From Setaria digitata (lineage: Eukaryota; Nematoda; Chromadorea; Rhabditida; Setariidae), in NCBI GenBank assembly GCA_003640385.1, contig RCAB01000038.1:1-64000 (forward strand): a DNA stretch of 64,000 bases, written 5' to 3'. The notes under the pieces were generated by a model. That model was not told where the DNA came from. It searched no databases and saw only the letters and a program-made list of their open reading frames with translations. Below are positions 47,612 to 60,000 of the stretch, one piece after another. Positions within the stretch are counted from its first letter, which is position 1, and every line of letters starts with the position of its first letter. The position numbers and the translations under genes are program-made.

Positions 47612-50600
47612 ATGGCAGTTTCTTTCAACAGTAGCTTCAATGTGGAAATTTCAGAGACACCGCTTAATGGGGATGCTACTGTGCTGTCGGAGAACGTCGC
47701 GGCACAAGCTATAAGGAAAAGTTATGTTCATGGAGTATCCAACATTCCTTTGCTTTTTGATACCATCGGCGATCGCCTTCGGATGGCTGTAGATCAGGTT
47801 TAATTTCTATCCTTTTTTAGCTTTTGATAAATATTTCCGGAAATTTTATGATTCAAAGTTTTTAAATATCTGAAATGTTTGAGGAGGATCTTTCAAAAAC
47901 TCAAGAATTTACTTTCAGGTTCCAGACCGAGAATTTGTAATTTTCAAACGTGACGGTATACGTAAAACATATCAACAGCTGCTTCATGATGTATTCCTTC
48001 ATTTTTTTTTTATTTCTAAAAGTTTTTGGAAAATATATTAAATATTATAATATCGCAATTTTGCAAGATATTTCTCCAAGCAATCTAAATCAGAAATCTC
48101 CTAGAAAAAAAAAAGAGTGGAAATCATTTTATTTCCAATTCTCTTGTAGAGTGAGAAATTAGCCACTGGTTTATTGCATTTGGGTTTGAATCGCGGTGAT
48201 CGTGTAGGAATCTGGGGCCCAAATTTATATGAATGGATCGTTTGTCAGTTTGCTACCGCTCTTGCCGGAATGATCATGGCAAGTGTTTCATATTTATCTT
48301 TGCACCTTAATCAATGAATTTAACAATAATTACTAAATTTAAATCATTTAAATGTGATTTAAAAAAGAATTTTGAGATTAAAAAAAAAAAAAGAATTGAC
48401 AAAAACGAATAAATGCAGAAAATGGTCTGCTTATTGGAAGCTTAGTATTAGTACCATAATAACGATTAAATTTATTTTCTATTCCTTTTAAAAATCGAAT
48501 AATTTCTTAGTTATTGTTTTATCTATTCCACTTTAAATCTAGATGTAATTTTGAATAGTTTTGGATTATTATAAGTCAGTCCACTTGTAATTGTCCTAAT
48601 CAGTACTAGTTCATTAGGTCGCTTTATCAATCCCTCAGCTTAATAATAATAAAAAGAGATGAACAAAATTTCTTTCCCAAGACAAAAAGTAAACTGTTTC
48701 TTGCCTTCATGAACTGTAATATTCAGATATCCTAAGAATTATTTTCATTGGATTTCTCGAAAAAAAAAGATCGAGTAAGTATTGTAAATCCAAACTAATT
48801 TTCCAAAATTCTAGGTCAATATAAACCCATCGTACCAATCAGAAGAGCTGAAATTTGCACTTAGTAAAGTAGGTATCAAAGCATTAGTATCACCTGCAAG
48901 TTTCAAAAAATCAAACTACTACTCCTCGATAGTGGATATCATTCCACAACTTACTATCAAAGCCGAAGGGAGAGGTGATGTGACAGCAGATTATTTCCCC
49001 ACATTTCGCCATCTCATTATCATCGATCAGGAAGGCGAAGGGAAATCGTACAGGTGAGGATAACTGCTAAGCTAGGAATTCATTTTAATTTAAAAGACAC
49101 CGAAAGTTCTTGTTTTACTGCTTGGAAATAAACCAGTCACCAATTAATTTCCAAATGTTCTAGAGACTGTTTGTGTCAAGTGATTTAGAAGATTGAAATT
49201 TAATGAGTGCGTTACTTAAAAAAATTGCCCTATTCCTAAAGCTATCATCTCCAATAAGGAATATAATCAATCCATGTAACTAATAGTACATCATTTCAGA
49301 GGGGCCTGGAGATATTCGGATGTAATAAAAATGGGTACTGAAGAAGACCGACTAAAGTTGGCCGATATTGAGCGACAGATACGACCGGATGATCCGGTTA
49401 ATATCCAATACACTAGCGTAGGTATTTCTTTGCATCTGTTAAACACTGATTAGTATTACATGTATTAGTGATTTGAGGCATACATAGGCTTAGATGGTAG
49501 AAGAGCTCATAAATACGTTGTTCTTTACACATTGATAATTTTTATGTGTCATACTCTTGATATAATATGAAATAATGTACGATTGCTATGTTTACACTAT
49601 ATACTGTATCATATACGTGATATATGATATAGTGTAATCGAAAGTTTGTGATAAGTGGCAAAAAGATCCAGTCAATTGGTAGGGAAGTATGCTACATTAT
49701 GCTACTGTGTTCCTTGTTTGTTTTGCTTTCTAAATTTTTTAATCTCTCACTGAAGAGCGGTCTAAATCGAATTAAATTATCTTTAGAGTGTTGAAGCACA
49801 AAGATGTTGGTCATCTTGCAATTTAGCTCACCATTCTATCTTTGCAGTTCAGAAATAATGAAAATGCGAAAAGTAGCAAGTTATAAACAATAAGAAATAA
49901 AAATCTGATCTATCACAAAATGCATATTAACTGTTTACATTGTTAAATTCTTTCTTCGTCAACTCATATTTAATTTTATTTTCATTTTTCACTTATTCAT
50001 TAAACTGATTCGACTTTTNAATGAATAAGTGAAAAATGAAATTTTTATATTTAAATATAAAAATTTCATTTTTCATATTTAATTTTATTTAATGAATAAG
50101 TGAAAAATGAAATTTTTCACTTATTCATTAAACTGATTCGACTTTTTTTTAAAAATTTTCCAAATNTCATTTTTCACTTATTCATTAAACTGATTCGACT
50201 TTTTTTTAAAAATTTTCCAAATAACTATTTATTTCTTTTATTAACAAAAAGAAAATGGTGGGCTTATGTCTGAGAAGCAGACTTTCCAAAATTCTTGTCT
50301 ACCTTTTTTCTTGTCACTTTATCAAAAAATATTCACTTCTAGTAATAATTATACCAATTGAAATGATTAATCAGTTTTACCAATCATTTCATTTAATGCA
50401 GAGAAAAGAAGCATCAAGTTAAAGTTTTTCGGTATATGGATTTTGATGAGTTTTAATATTTTAATATTAGTTATTAACTTTTAAATTTTACTCTTTAAAT
50501 GGAATACTTTCCATAGTATGATGAACTGACTGACATGAAAAAATAAATTTCAGGAAATAAAAAAGAGCTCTACAAGGAAAAATTAGAAGCAAAAATATCC

Positions 50601-53150
50601 AATTTTAAAAGATTTACATAGTAATTTACGTATGGAAGAGTTAATGTCAAAGGTTATGTAGCATATAATCGATGAACAATTAATTTCTTGGTGCAACAAA
50701 TTAATCCATTTCCAGGGTACAACTGGACAGCCAAAAGGAGCTACCTTAACTCATCATAATGTTGTTAATAATGCATATTTCGTTGGACGACGTGCTGGTT
50801 ACAACGAAAAAGTACTACTCTTGTTTTACGCAACTTTCTAATTTATTTCCAAAAAAGAAAAAGTACAACAAATCTTGATCTCATCACAGTGATTGTGAAT
50901 CTCTTTTCTCCTCTGCATTGCAATCAGTGATTGAATTAAATCACGAAATGATTTTGTAGCGTACAATAATCTGTATTCCGAATCCATTATATCACTGTTT
51001 CGGTTGTGTCATGGGTAGTTTGAGTGCATGTGTTCATTTGCAAACTTGCGTCTTCCCGGCGCCATCTTTCGATGCCTTGGCTGCTCTTCAGGCTATACAT
51101 GAAGAAAAGTTAGTTCAGATCTACTCTTTATAAAGCCTATCTATATTTGTTGTAGAACTCAAGTACTTTTTTGTTCCTCAGTTATAGCTATAATTTGCTA
51201 GATTCATAGCCTAGTTTGCTTATCTAATAGTATTATTTTGCATTAAAAATAGACACTTTTAAACTATCTCTTAGCAACAAATATTTTCATTAAAATTCAA
51301 TTATGACCGTATTGCATTGAAATAATTTTCGTTCTAAAATTAGCAGATTTTTTTTTTTTGTAATATTTTTACTTCCTGATTAAAGATGTACAGCAGTTTA
51401 TGGTACGCCAACCATGTATATTGATATGCTAAATCATCCTCAATATAAGGAATATGATTATACATCAATAACATCGGGTAAGATCTTTTGAAGCTGAATA
51501 TTGATATTATTTTATGCTTGAAATTTTTAAAATATATTATCTGTATGATGTAAGGATAGAGTGTAACTGAATCAAACAAAGGTTAGATATACTTTATTTT
51601 ACTTTTTGTAAGTTTTTTTAAAATAGCAGTTCAGTTGTTCAAATTTCCAACTTACATGTTCATGTTAATAGCTTAAATTACTCCCTGACTTAGATAAAAT
51701 AATTACTTTGTTGTTATTTCAGGTTTTGTAGCCGGCGCACCATGTCCAATAGCGCTATGCCAAAGACTTGTAAACGAACTGGGAATGCGTGATTTGCAGG
51801 TAATTAGGAGCTCAGACATAATTTTGATTCTTTTTACAAAAATTTATGCTCTCTACTAATATATCTTCCTCTAATATCTGCTATCATTTTTTTGAAGTTT
51901 TCCAGCTTTCAGGTATGTTACGGTACAACGGAAACAAGTCCGGTATCTTTCATGTCACTAAGAGAAGAACAACCGGAGGAACGTATAAAATCTGTTGGTT
52001 ATATTATGGACCATCTTGAGGTAGCTGTGATTTCCTCAAAATTTTCAGATATTTTATTCGCAGTGTTACCTTTCTAACTTATTCGAATCTATATTTCAGT
52101 CCGCTGTAGTCGACAAGGAAGGAATAATTCTGCCACGTGGCGAACGTGGTGAAGTGCTCGTTCGTGGTTATTCCGTAATGAAATATTACTGGGACAGTGA
52201 ACTCCAGACTAAAGAAGAAATTACAGCTGATAGGTGGTATCACACTGGGTCAGTTCTATACTCTTAAACTAATTCCTGAACTTCTAAGTCCTAGATTTTA
52301 AAAGTTTGAAACTCTACAGGTTTCGAGTTTTCTCGATCAACTCTTTACCAGTATACAATTTGCTAAGAGTTTTTCAAATCTTTTCAGCGATATTGGCGTA
52401 ATGCATGAAAATGGTTCACTGAGCATTGTTGGCAGGAAAAAGGATATGATTGTACGTGGTGGTGAAAATATTTACCCATTAGAAGTTGAGCAATATCTTT
52501 TCCGACACCCAAAAATTGAAGATGTACAGGTGATGATGAAACATAGATTTGTTGCTTATATTCTATACTTAAATTAAATTCATCAATTTTTAACCTGTTT
52601 CTTTAAATTTGAGCTAGAATTTATCAACAGATTTGAAATGCATCTTCTTACCAAAACCTGCACTGTTGCTTCATAAATTTTTATAAAAAGTATCTCGATC
52701 CAATCTTTCATTCTAGGTTGTTGGTGTACCAGATGAGCGATATGGTGAAGTAGTTTGCGCTTGGATACGATTGCATGATTCCGCTGATGATATCACTGCA
52801 GAAGATATCCGAAATTTCTGCAAAGGACGAGTAAGGACATATAGTTATCTGTGATGAATGGACTGAAAAATATTTCTGAAAATCACTTAATGATTCTCAA
52901 AGGAATGTGTTAGTCCAGTTGATTTTCTGTTCTATTTTTTTGACTTAACCTGAAAAATGTTTTCTTTCAGATAGCACATTTCAAAATTCCACGATACATT
53001 TTATTCAAAAAAGAAAATGAATTCCCCGTAACAGTAACGGGTAAAGTGAAGAAGTATGAAATAAGGGAATTATCCAAAATTGAACTTGGCTTAGAGCAAG
53101 TTCGTTTTCTGTTTTCTACTTTTTTTCCCAAATTTATGGTAAAATTCTAA
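47612..53150 (+). CDS. ACSF2: Acyl-CoA synthetase, ACSF2 type
   Basis: Fourteen exons: 47612-47797, 47919-47990, 48150-48278, 48815-49053, 49300-49417, 50716-50811, 50960-51108, 51386-51477, 51723-51799, 51913-52020, 52100-52248, 52388-52529, 52717-52830 and 52971-53150, predicting 616 residues, close to animal ACSF2 length (about 615). ANL-superfamily motifs appear in order: SYVHG near the N-terminus, an ACSF2 hallmark; the P-loop [47 protein letters not shown]; and TVTGKVKKY with the catalytic Lys. It should activate medium-chain fatty acids to acyl-CoA through acyl-AMP, in animals in mitochondria. The P-loop's conserved Tyr-Thr-Ser is split from it by a 1.3-kb intron. Intron 3 starts with GC rather than GT. 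The N-terminus is the least certain part: no clear presequence is seen, and internal acceptors (for example CTTTCAACAG at 47620-47630) would allow an upstream leader exon. Several worm paralogues exist, so the symbol names the family. Confidence 0.93.
49592..49637. repeat. Interrupted hairpin in intron 5 of the synthetase gene
   Basis: TTACACTA pairs with TAGTGTAA and TATCATATA with TATATGATA, separated by a 7-nt bulge and a 5-nt loop. It is AT-rich, so chance is possible. Confidence 0.5.
49975..50222. repeat. Tangled direct and inverted repeats around two Ns
   Basis: The block TTTTTCACTTATTCATTAAA with CTGATTCGACTTTT after it occurs three times (from about 49985, 50114 and 50169). A block with AATGAATAAGTGAAAAATGAA is its inverse, and the N positions are 50019 and 50166. 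A true inverted repeat (about 50021-50080) may have caused misassembly. It is intronic, so the protein is unaffected. Confidence 0.7.
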
Positions 53151-53558
53151 GGCAACCAAAAACTATAGAATTAATCAGTAGTCCGTTTGAAAACTTCTCA
53201 TTTATGCACTGCTCACGTGAAATCATTAACTTCTTATACAGTCACAACTAATCATGCATGTGAGGTCAGTACTAGTTTATACACTGTTCCCATAGAATAC
53301 TGCCGTGATATTATTATGCACCGACTGATCATGTCAAATAGTTCTTTTTTTTTTTCAATTTCACCGGCAAATTTAGATCGAGAAGCTTTAACCTTGAAAT
53401 TTAGCTGGAAATCTTGTGTTTACAGATCCGACGACGTATTGATCATTTCAATGGTGAATGGATTTTCGAAGTACAAGCAGAAAAACATTCCACGGAGCCG
53501 AGGGGTTGAAAATTTCTTGGAAAAAAAGAATCCTACCACTCGTTACCATTATCAATAG

Positions 53559-53579
53559 CAGCAGCAGCAGCAGCAGCAG
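53559..53579. repeat. (CAG)7 trinucleotide repeat
   Basis: Seven CAG units follow directly after a TAG stop that ends a 123-codon plus-strand frame (53187-53558) in the 3' region of the synthetase gene. Confidence 0.9.
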
Positions 53580-53629
53580 TTACTTTTCTTTTTTCAGCAT
53601 TCAGAGGGACATAAAAAATGAAAAAAGAG

Positions 53630-53635
53630 AATAAA
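53630..53635 (+). terminator. Possible polyadenylation signal AATAAA of the synthetase gene
   Basis: A canonical hexamer about 480 bases after the synthetase stop codon, in an A-rich stretch. Position fits a 3'UTR end, but a nearer variant hexamer cannot be excluded. Confidence 0.35.
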
Positions 53636-54317
53636 TGTAAACGTCCTCCTTGCTCTCCTTTCATCATAATTTTGAGGGGAGATTCTGAAATTAAAACTTT
53701 TTTCGTCATAGTTTTAAGTGAAGATTCTATTCTGAAACTAAAATATATATGAACGTTTAGAGGTACTTATAAAAATTCGGAATTCGCAGTTGCAATATCC
53801 TTAAGAATAAGCGAAGTTTTCCAAAAACACCAACCACATTGCCACTTCAAAGGGTTTTTATTTATTCATAAACATATTTGTCCTGTTTTCAAAAACTGCA
53901 AATTAGCCTGAATGAATTTTTTCTATTGCGGATTTTCCAGTCAACCCAAAACTTGGCGGACAAAGAAATCCCTCCATGGCTTCATCTCCAAAAGTCGTAT
54001 ACATCCTCCAATGTACTCCTTCACCTACTTTAAAATTTCTCCTTTTTCTTAAAATCAATTTCAGTTTTTCTTCTTTATTGATTGTATTGTGTATGTGTTA
54101 GTTGTAGAAATCGACTCGATATATGCCATTCAAATTTTGTAGTTCAGCACTCACTACTATCCACCATAACATTGTTGTTGCAGTATTACAGTTGTACGTC
54201 ATATCACTTCTACATCTTTATACGCAGTGACTTTCGGGAAGCTTCAGGCAATTCTCAAATTTAAGCAGTAGTGAGCAGCAGAAGAAAGCCATCATAATTT
54301 GCCAAATGCCAAGTTCA

Positions 54318-54612
54318 CTTACCTTTTCACCGCAATTGCAGAGTTTATAGAGAAATTCCAAGACATTACCGCCCGTTTGCATGATTAGTAGGTCTAATTT
54401 GTGCATATGTACAAAAATCATTTTTTACTTTTATAATCAACTGATTTGCCAGACCTGCGGGAAGAATTACAAGCACTCTTCCGGGCTCTAAATTAGATAA
54501 TGTTACAATCAGCAACTGAAATGTNCTTTTTACTTGTATAATCAACTGATTTGCCAGACCTGCGGGAAGAATTATAAGCACTCTTCCGGGCTCTAAATTA
54601 GATAATGTTACA
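54318..54612 (-). pseudogene. Exon-like blocks of an unrecognised gene or gene fragment
   Basis: On the minus strand the acceptor TTACATTTCAG (about 54613-54623) leads into an open block reading LLIVTLSNLEPGRV and on to LPAGLANQL. Lower down, a block containing LLIMQTGGNVLEFLYKL and CNCGEK ends at a strong donor, AAG|GTAAGTG, near 54318. The two are in different frames with only about 35 bases between them, too short for a normal intron. A duplicated copy around the N at 54525 further confuses the region. It could be a decayed gene, misassembled exons or chance. I do not recognise the protein. Confidence 0.25.
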
Positions 54613-54628
54613 ATCAGCAACTGAAATG
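54409..54628. repeat. Duplicated ~100-bp block flanking a single N
   Basis: Sequence containing GATTTGCCAGACCTGCGGGA is present on both sides of the N at 54525 with a few single-base differences (for example TTACAAGC versus TTATAAGC). Confidence 0.85.
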
Positions 54629-57055
54629 TAAATGCTTCTAACTGCTGGACATGCAAGCTAATATCTCAGTAAGCGAAGCTTTCCGAAGCATTGTTTTAAA
54701 TCTGTCTTCATGAGATTATAAATGAAGCAAGCAAAGCATGAATCATGTGATGCAACTGTAATTTGTGTTTATGTGACCTTCCAATAATTTTTTTCACTTT
54801 GAACAACGAGGTTAGGACTGGAGATGTATGTACACCATCTATCTGTCATCTGCCATACAGTCACCGTAAAATGGTTGGCAGTTTCACACAGACGGCAATG
54901 TCCTCAGCTACTCTGTGCGTGAATCTCAGTTTGTGAGGGAAGACAACCTTCTGAACATCAAGGGGATTAGCGAATTTAAGAGAAATCCTTTCACATCTCA
55001 GAAGGGAAGTTTCGGACGACAGGCAGTACGTGAAACGGGATAGAGAAACTGAGCAGTCTCATGACAGATCGGGGAAACTTCCCTCCGGGATTTACAGTGA
55101 ATTTCGAAAACCACGTCACACCAATGTCCTGTTGTTCAAACTAGAGCTTTGTAAATGTAAATAGGTTCATGGTGGCATCTGTTCTGCAAGGAATTTTTCT
55201 AAATGAAAAATAAAGCGGATGTGACTCAAGAGAACAGCGATGTTAGTGAACATCAAACATCGAAAAAAAAAAAACCTTAAAAAGAAAAGAATCAACTGGA
55301 CTAATTTGCAGTTCAACAGTCCAGTTGTGACATAAGGGTTTGACGGATTCACTAAAATCTTTCCATCTAAGATTTTAAAGCCAGATCACAGCAAGGGGGA
55401 TTGTAGAAGAATGTCGCCTTACACTGAACCACAGATCATATAACCACGAATTCCTGGAATTCAAAGGAGCGAAAAAACCAATCAACCAGAAATCTTTTTT
55501 TTTTTTCACTACAAAAAAGACTGCATCACAATAAATAAAACAATCCGGAGGAAACTTCCTTTTCTGTATCGTTAAACATACAATACAAAAATTCTACAAA
55601 TGAATAAATTTTTGTCGAATGTAGAAGACAAGGTGTGAAATCCAGAAAGCTGGATGCTTGATCCAGATAAAGAGCCGCAATCAAACAGCTGACTGTTAAA
55701 TCAATATAAACTAACACTGAACATTTAATATGTAAAAACAGCAAGGAAAAAATGAAAAAAAAAATTGACAAGATGAAAGAGTAAAAGAAAGTAAATCATC
55801 ACATTATACTTTTCAAAGGAGATGCAGCGAATTTGAAATACATCTGATTTCTTTACAAAAATAGTCAAGAAACTTAAAAAAAAATGCACTCTGACTTTCT
55901 GCTTTAAACCACTAAAAAATGTAACAGCTCCTAATTTTCACAAAAAAAGGTGTTTGGGAAAAAAACCTATACGCAGCGCTTTACAGAAAGAATAGGTAAA
56001 ACAGTAAATCCCAAATTTTACCTTTAGCAAAACAAATTTTCACTATGAGTTTTAGTTTCAAATCTACAAATCACTCAGAGTAATAAATTTTCAGATTCGA
56101 ATTAAAACGGAAAGAATACCACCAGAAGCGAAATTAAAATCAAATGCAGCACAAAATGTTTCTGACATAATCATTTCAAAGAATTTAAAAAACAGCAGAA
56201 ACCGAACTTTTAGAGGAAGTCCTTAGCATATACGAAAAGTGCATCGCCAAAACCAGCAAAAAAAAAAAAAAGAAAAACACAGATGCTACTACTGGTATAA
56301 TTGTTATTACTGCACGATCCATATCAGATAATAAGAGATATCACGGTACAGTACAATATGGTACTTAAAGGCAAAGGAATTTAAAGAGTACACAACTGCC
56401 TAAAAGCTGATTAAAAATAGTAGACAACTTCAAAGAATATCCAAATTTTACGAGTGTCACAAGGACCGCCAAAGAGGTACTACACGAATCGATAATTGAA
56501 TTGTTTAAACAATTATTTTTTTCTTTTGCTGGGAATAACAATCCTTAAAAGGCCCGAATGGAATTAACTTGAAAAAGTATACCCTTTATCACTGAACTCT
56601 CTAAAGGCTTTTCTATAGATTTATCTCACGTCAAATTCCTGAAAGAAGTCTTTCTGAATCCAGATTTAAAACTTACAACATTTAATTCCATTTCCGATTC
56701 CTGAAGAATTTTCGAAAAATTAAATCCAAGGAATGGGATGCAGCGAATGCGACACTAAATGAATGAATTAAGGGCAAAAGACAAAACATAGATTCAGGGC
56801 AATTTTTGTTGTTGGATAAAAAAGCAACAAATAAAGTTCCAAATTCTTAATTCCACCTTTAATCAGGAAGTGCAGAAGGAAAAGTTAATAAAAAAAAAAT
56901 TAGTGATTGGGGGAAATGTAAGCTTTTAGATTACCTTAAGGATTTCAGCTAAAACTTATAATCAAAAGGCGCATTTTTTTTTCAAAACTGATCTGAATTA
57001 GAAGCAAAATTTGAAATCCCAATCAAAACAGCTCGCTCACCACCCTATTTTTCAA

Positions 57056-60000
57056 TCACAAATTTAGCTCCTGGGCTATTTTCGATGCAATATTTTTGAA
57101 ACCAATCGATGTTCCCGATATTCGCTTGAACCGCACTCCATTTAAGCTCAATCTTGGCAATTTGCAAACCTAAAAAAAAATTTTTTCGTCTCTAAAATCC
57201 AAAATTCATTCTTGCGGTTGTTTCATTTCACAAGTTGCCTTCCTTTTTTTTTCACCCAAAAGTATTCAAAACGTCATCTCAGATAACCATCACTTAAATT
57301 ACCACAGTGTAATGCCAGGAGAATGAAGAACAGGACTATTCTTATTTGAATTTTTCTTGTATAATACAGGGAAAAATGTAGCTTACCTCCATTTCCCATT
57401 GTACTAGTGAGTCAGTATTGGGATCACCATGCACGCATAACAACAAGTATCTCTCACGCTGTTCATAATCACAGTTATTTTGGTCCAAAACCTTTCGAAT
57501 TTCTCTAAAATAATTAACAATGTTTGAGCAGCAACATGTCCCTAAAGGCAACATATCGATATTTTCCATATGCAAAAATCTTAAAAATAACTAACTATAA
57601 ACACATTAATATGAAAGATACTTTGTGGTTAACGTCTCAAACGTCCCCTAAAAGTTCTGAATGGCTTAGTAGAGAGTAACGAGGCAGAAAACAGATCTGA
57701 TATCGAATTCAACTTCAAAAACTTACTTCATCATTTCTTCCGGTGCTAAGGAACTTGTCGTTTTCATGCTCCAAGTGAACCGCAATGATCGAGGCTTTAC
57801 TTCATCACCATTTGACATATCACAACCAGCACCCAATGCAGCATTTGGTGTCATGGAAAACTGACCATGGTGCTGCTGGCTTGTATTTAGCCGTTTAAAT
57901 CCTGTAATACCGCTCGCTGGTCCAATAGTCCCACTTCTACCACTGTGTTTGACTGCCTCACCGATGCTACTTGGAGTTGGTGGTGACGCTGTGCTCAGAG
58001 CAGATCCTTCAGCAATTCCCACGATAGGTGTCCTGCGCGATGATTGATATACAGATGAGGCACAGGTTGATGCTCCACTACCAACGGTACTAGTTGTATA
58101 GTACGTTGATGGTAGCTGCACACTGCATACACCACCCGTTCTCGAGCTATGATGATGGTTTCCTCCATTACCGGTACCACTGTTTGACGATGCCATCGAT
58201 GGACTAAACGATTGGATCGAATCACTGGATGATGGCATAGTATCACTCACAGTGCTTGGAAGAAGTAAGGGATCAAGGTGCGAGGGTAGGTGTATCGCAG
58301 AAGTATCCGCAGAGGAGTGTGGCGTTTGAGGTACTATTTTACGTATCAGAGGAATGGGAAATGTTGGTGAATGGCAACGGTGCTTAGTAGACAGGGAACT
58401 CGAATAGTGCAAACCACAGGAAGATTTGATATGGAGTAAATCACACTGAGGAGCAACTAATGTTAGCGGTAATACTTGATTGGAACTCGGCGATGCTGTG
58501 TTGGAACTGCTATCAACATACACCGAAAGCGGTCTGACCGGCAGTGAAAGCCTTACATTTAAAGCCTGCACATTATTAGCTTCACTATCACCACAGTAAT
58601 TGCTGCTGGTACCATCGGTGTTAACGTGACTACCAGCAAACGAATGTCGTTGATCTGCCACTTTTACGGCTGTTGGTGATAGGAGCAAGGGTAAAGCTTG
58701 GTGATTTACTGAAGTACCACGGCCGGAAAAGCAACGAATTTGTGACAGTATCGTAGGACTATTAGACAAGCTGTTTTCTGGGGTAGCTGCGGAGGTACCA
58801 TGAACAGAGGATGAAGCATGCTGTTGATAAGGATAATTTTGATGATGATGATAATGATGGTGATGCGATGATGATGATGATGATGATGATGGCAATGATG
58901 ACTTCTGCTGAGCAGATGAACCACTACAAACAAAGAATAGTAGGAGCTTACAGAACTGACTCACAAAAACTCATTTTTTTTTTAATTTGTACTTCTCTAC
59001 GCATTGAAATCGTTCGAATTTTTCCGAAATCTTTGTTTGCGGTTCCTTTTTTTAAATTAAAATTTTCAAAACCGTAATTTTTCAGAGCCAACTATTAAAC
59101 AAGCATTCTGAAGAGGTTACGCAACAACATTTTTAATGAAAAAATTTTAAAACCTATCAGAATAAAAAAATTTGTGCTTGCACCGCAAATTAAAGATGCA
59201 AAAAATGGAAAAGAAAGAAGCGCACATTTGTAACATTTTCTCTGTTAAATAAAAAGCAAATTCAAAAACACCTCTTCGAAAAAAAAAAAGTTTTAACAAA
59301 TAGTAAATTGGAGATGCTCGGACGATGCAGAAAAAAATGAAATAAAGGAAGACCTGCAAAACGTGCCTCGAAATAAGCAAAATAAAGCAATCTGACATGA
59401 CAAGAATATAATCACTGGAGCTGAACCTGGCTTAGAAAAGACTGACCCGACCTGATGATGTGAAAAGTGAGTAATACAACAAGATAATGTAGCATATACG
59501 TATGCATAATCATGCATTTGGCTGGCTACAACTGTCTTCCTACGGAATAAGCAAGATATGAATCAGCATATGTAAGCACAAAGTGAAGATCATAGGTGAA
59601 ACGACTTTCTCTTGGGCATATTCTAACCGCCACGAAAATCTTTTCTGAGTATCTTCAGTGTTCGTAAGAATTACGAAAACAATTTTGGTAATTCGGAAAT
59701 GAAAGACGTTGTCAAACTTTTTCAGCTCTAGAGACAGGCAAAAATCACAACAGAAAATGAATCTGGATAATGTGGTACTTCACACTATGTGGAAGATACA
59801 TATCAAAATTTCCAAACCAGCAAATAAGCAAACAAAGTATACATTATGAATTTAAGTTAGCCTACTCAGAATGTCTAGCATCAATTGACTTTTCCGAAAA
59901 TGTCAGAGCAAAAGGAAAGTGTACGACAGTAGCGACACATGACTAGACGACTAGAAACGATACTAATCAAAACGATCAAACAGGCTAACACGAAACCGTT

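Larger units (their letters stand above)
53151..57055. other. Region between synthetase and PAR-1 3' ends
   Basis: Holds the 3'UTRs of two convergent genes. It also contains a CAG repeat, a duplicated block around an N at 54525, exon-like minus-strand blocks at about 54318-54405 and 54536-54612, and a GC-richer island at about 54790-55160. From 55160 to 57055 it is A-rich with no gene seen, probably including the PAR-1 3'UTR. Confidence 0.4.

Noticed and set aside
58706..59077. Frames of 75-88 codons with His or Met runs
   Set aside because: Alternative-frame readings of the microsatellite within the PAR-1 coding exon.
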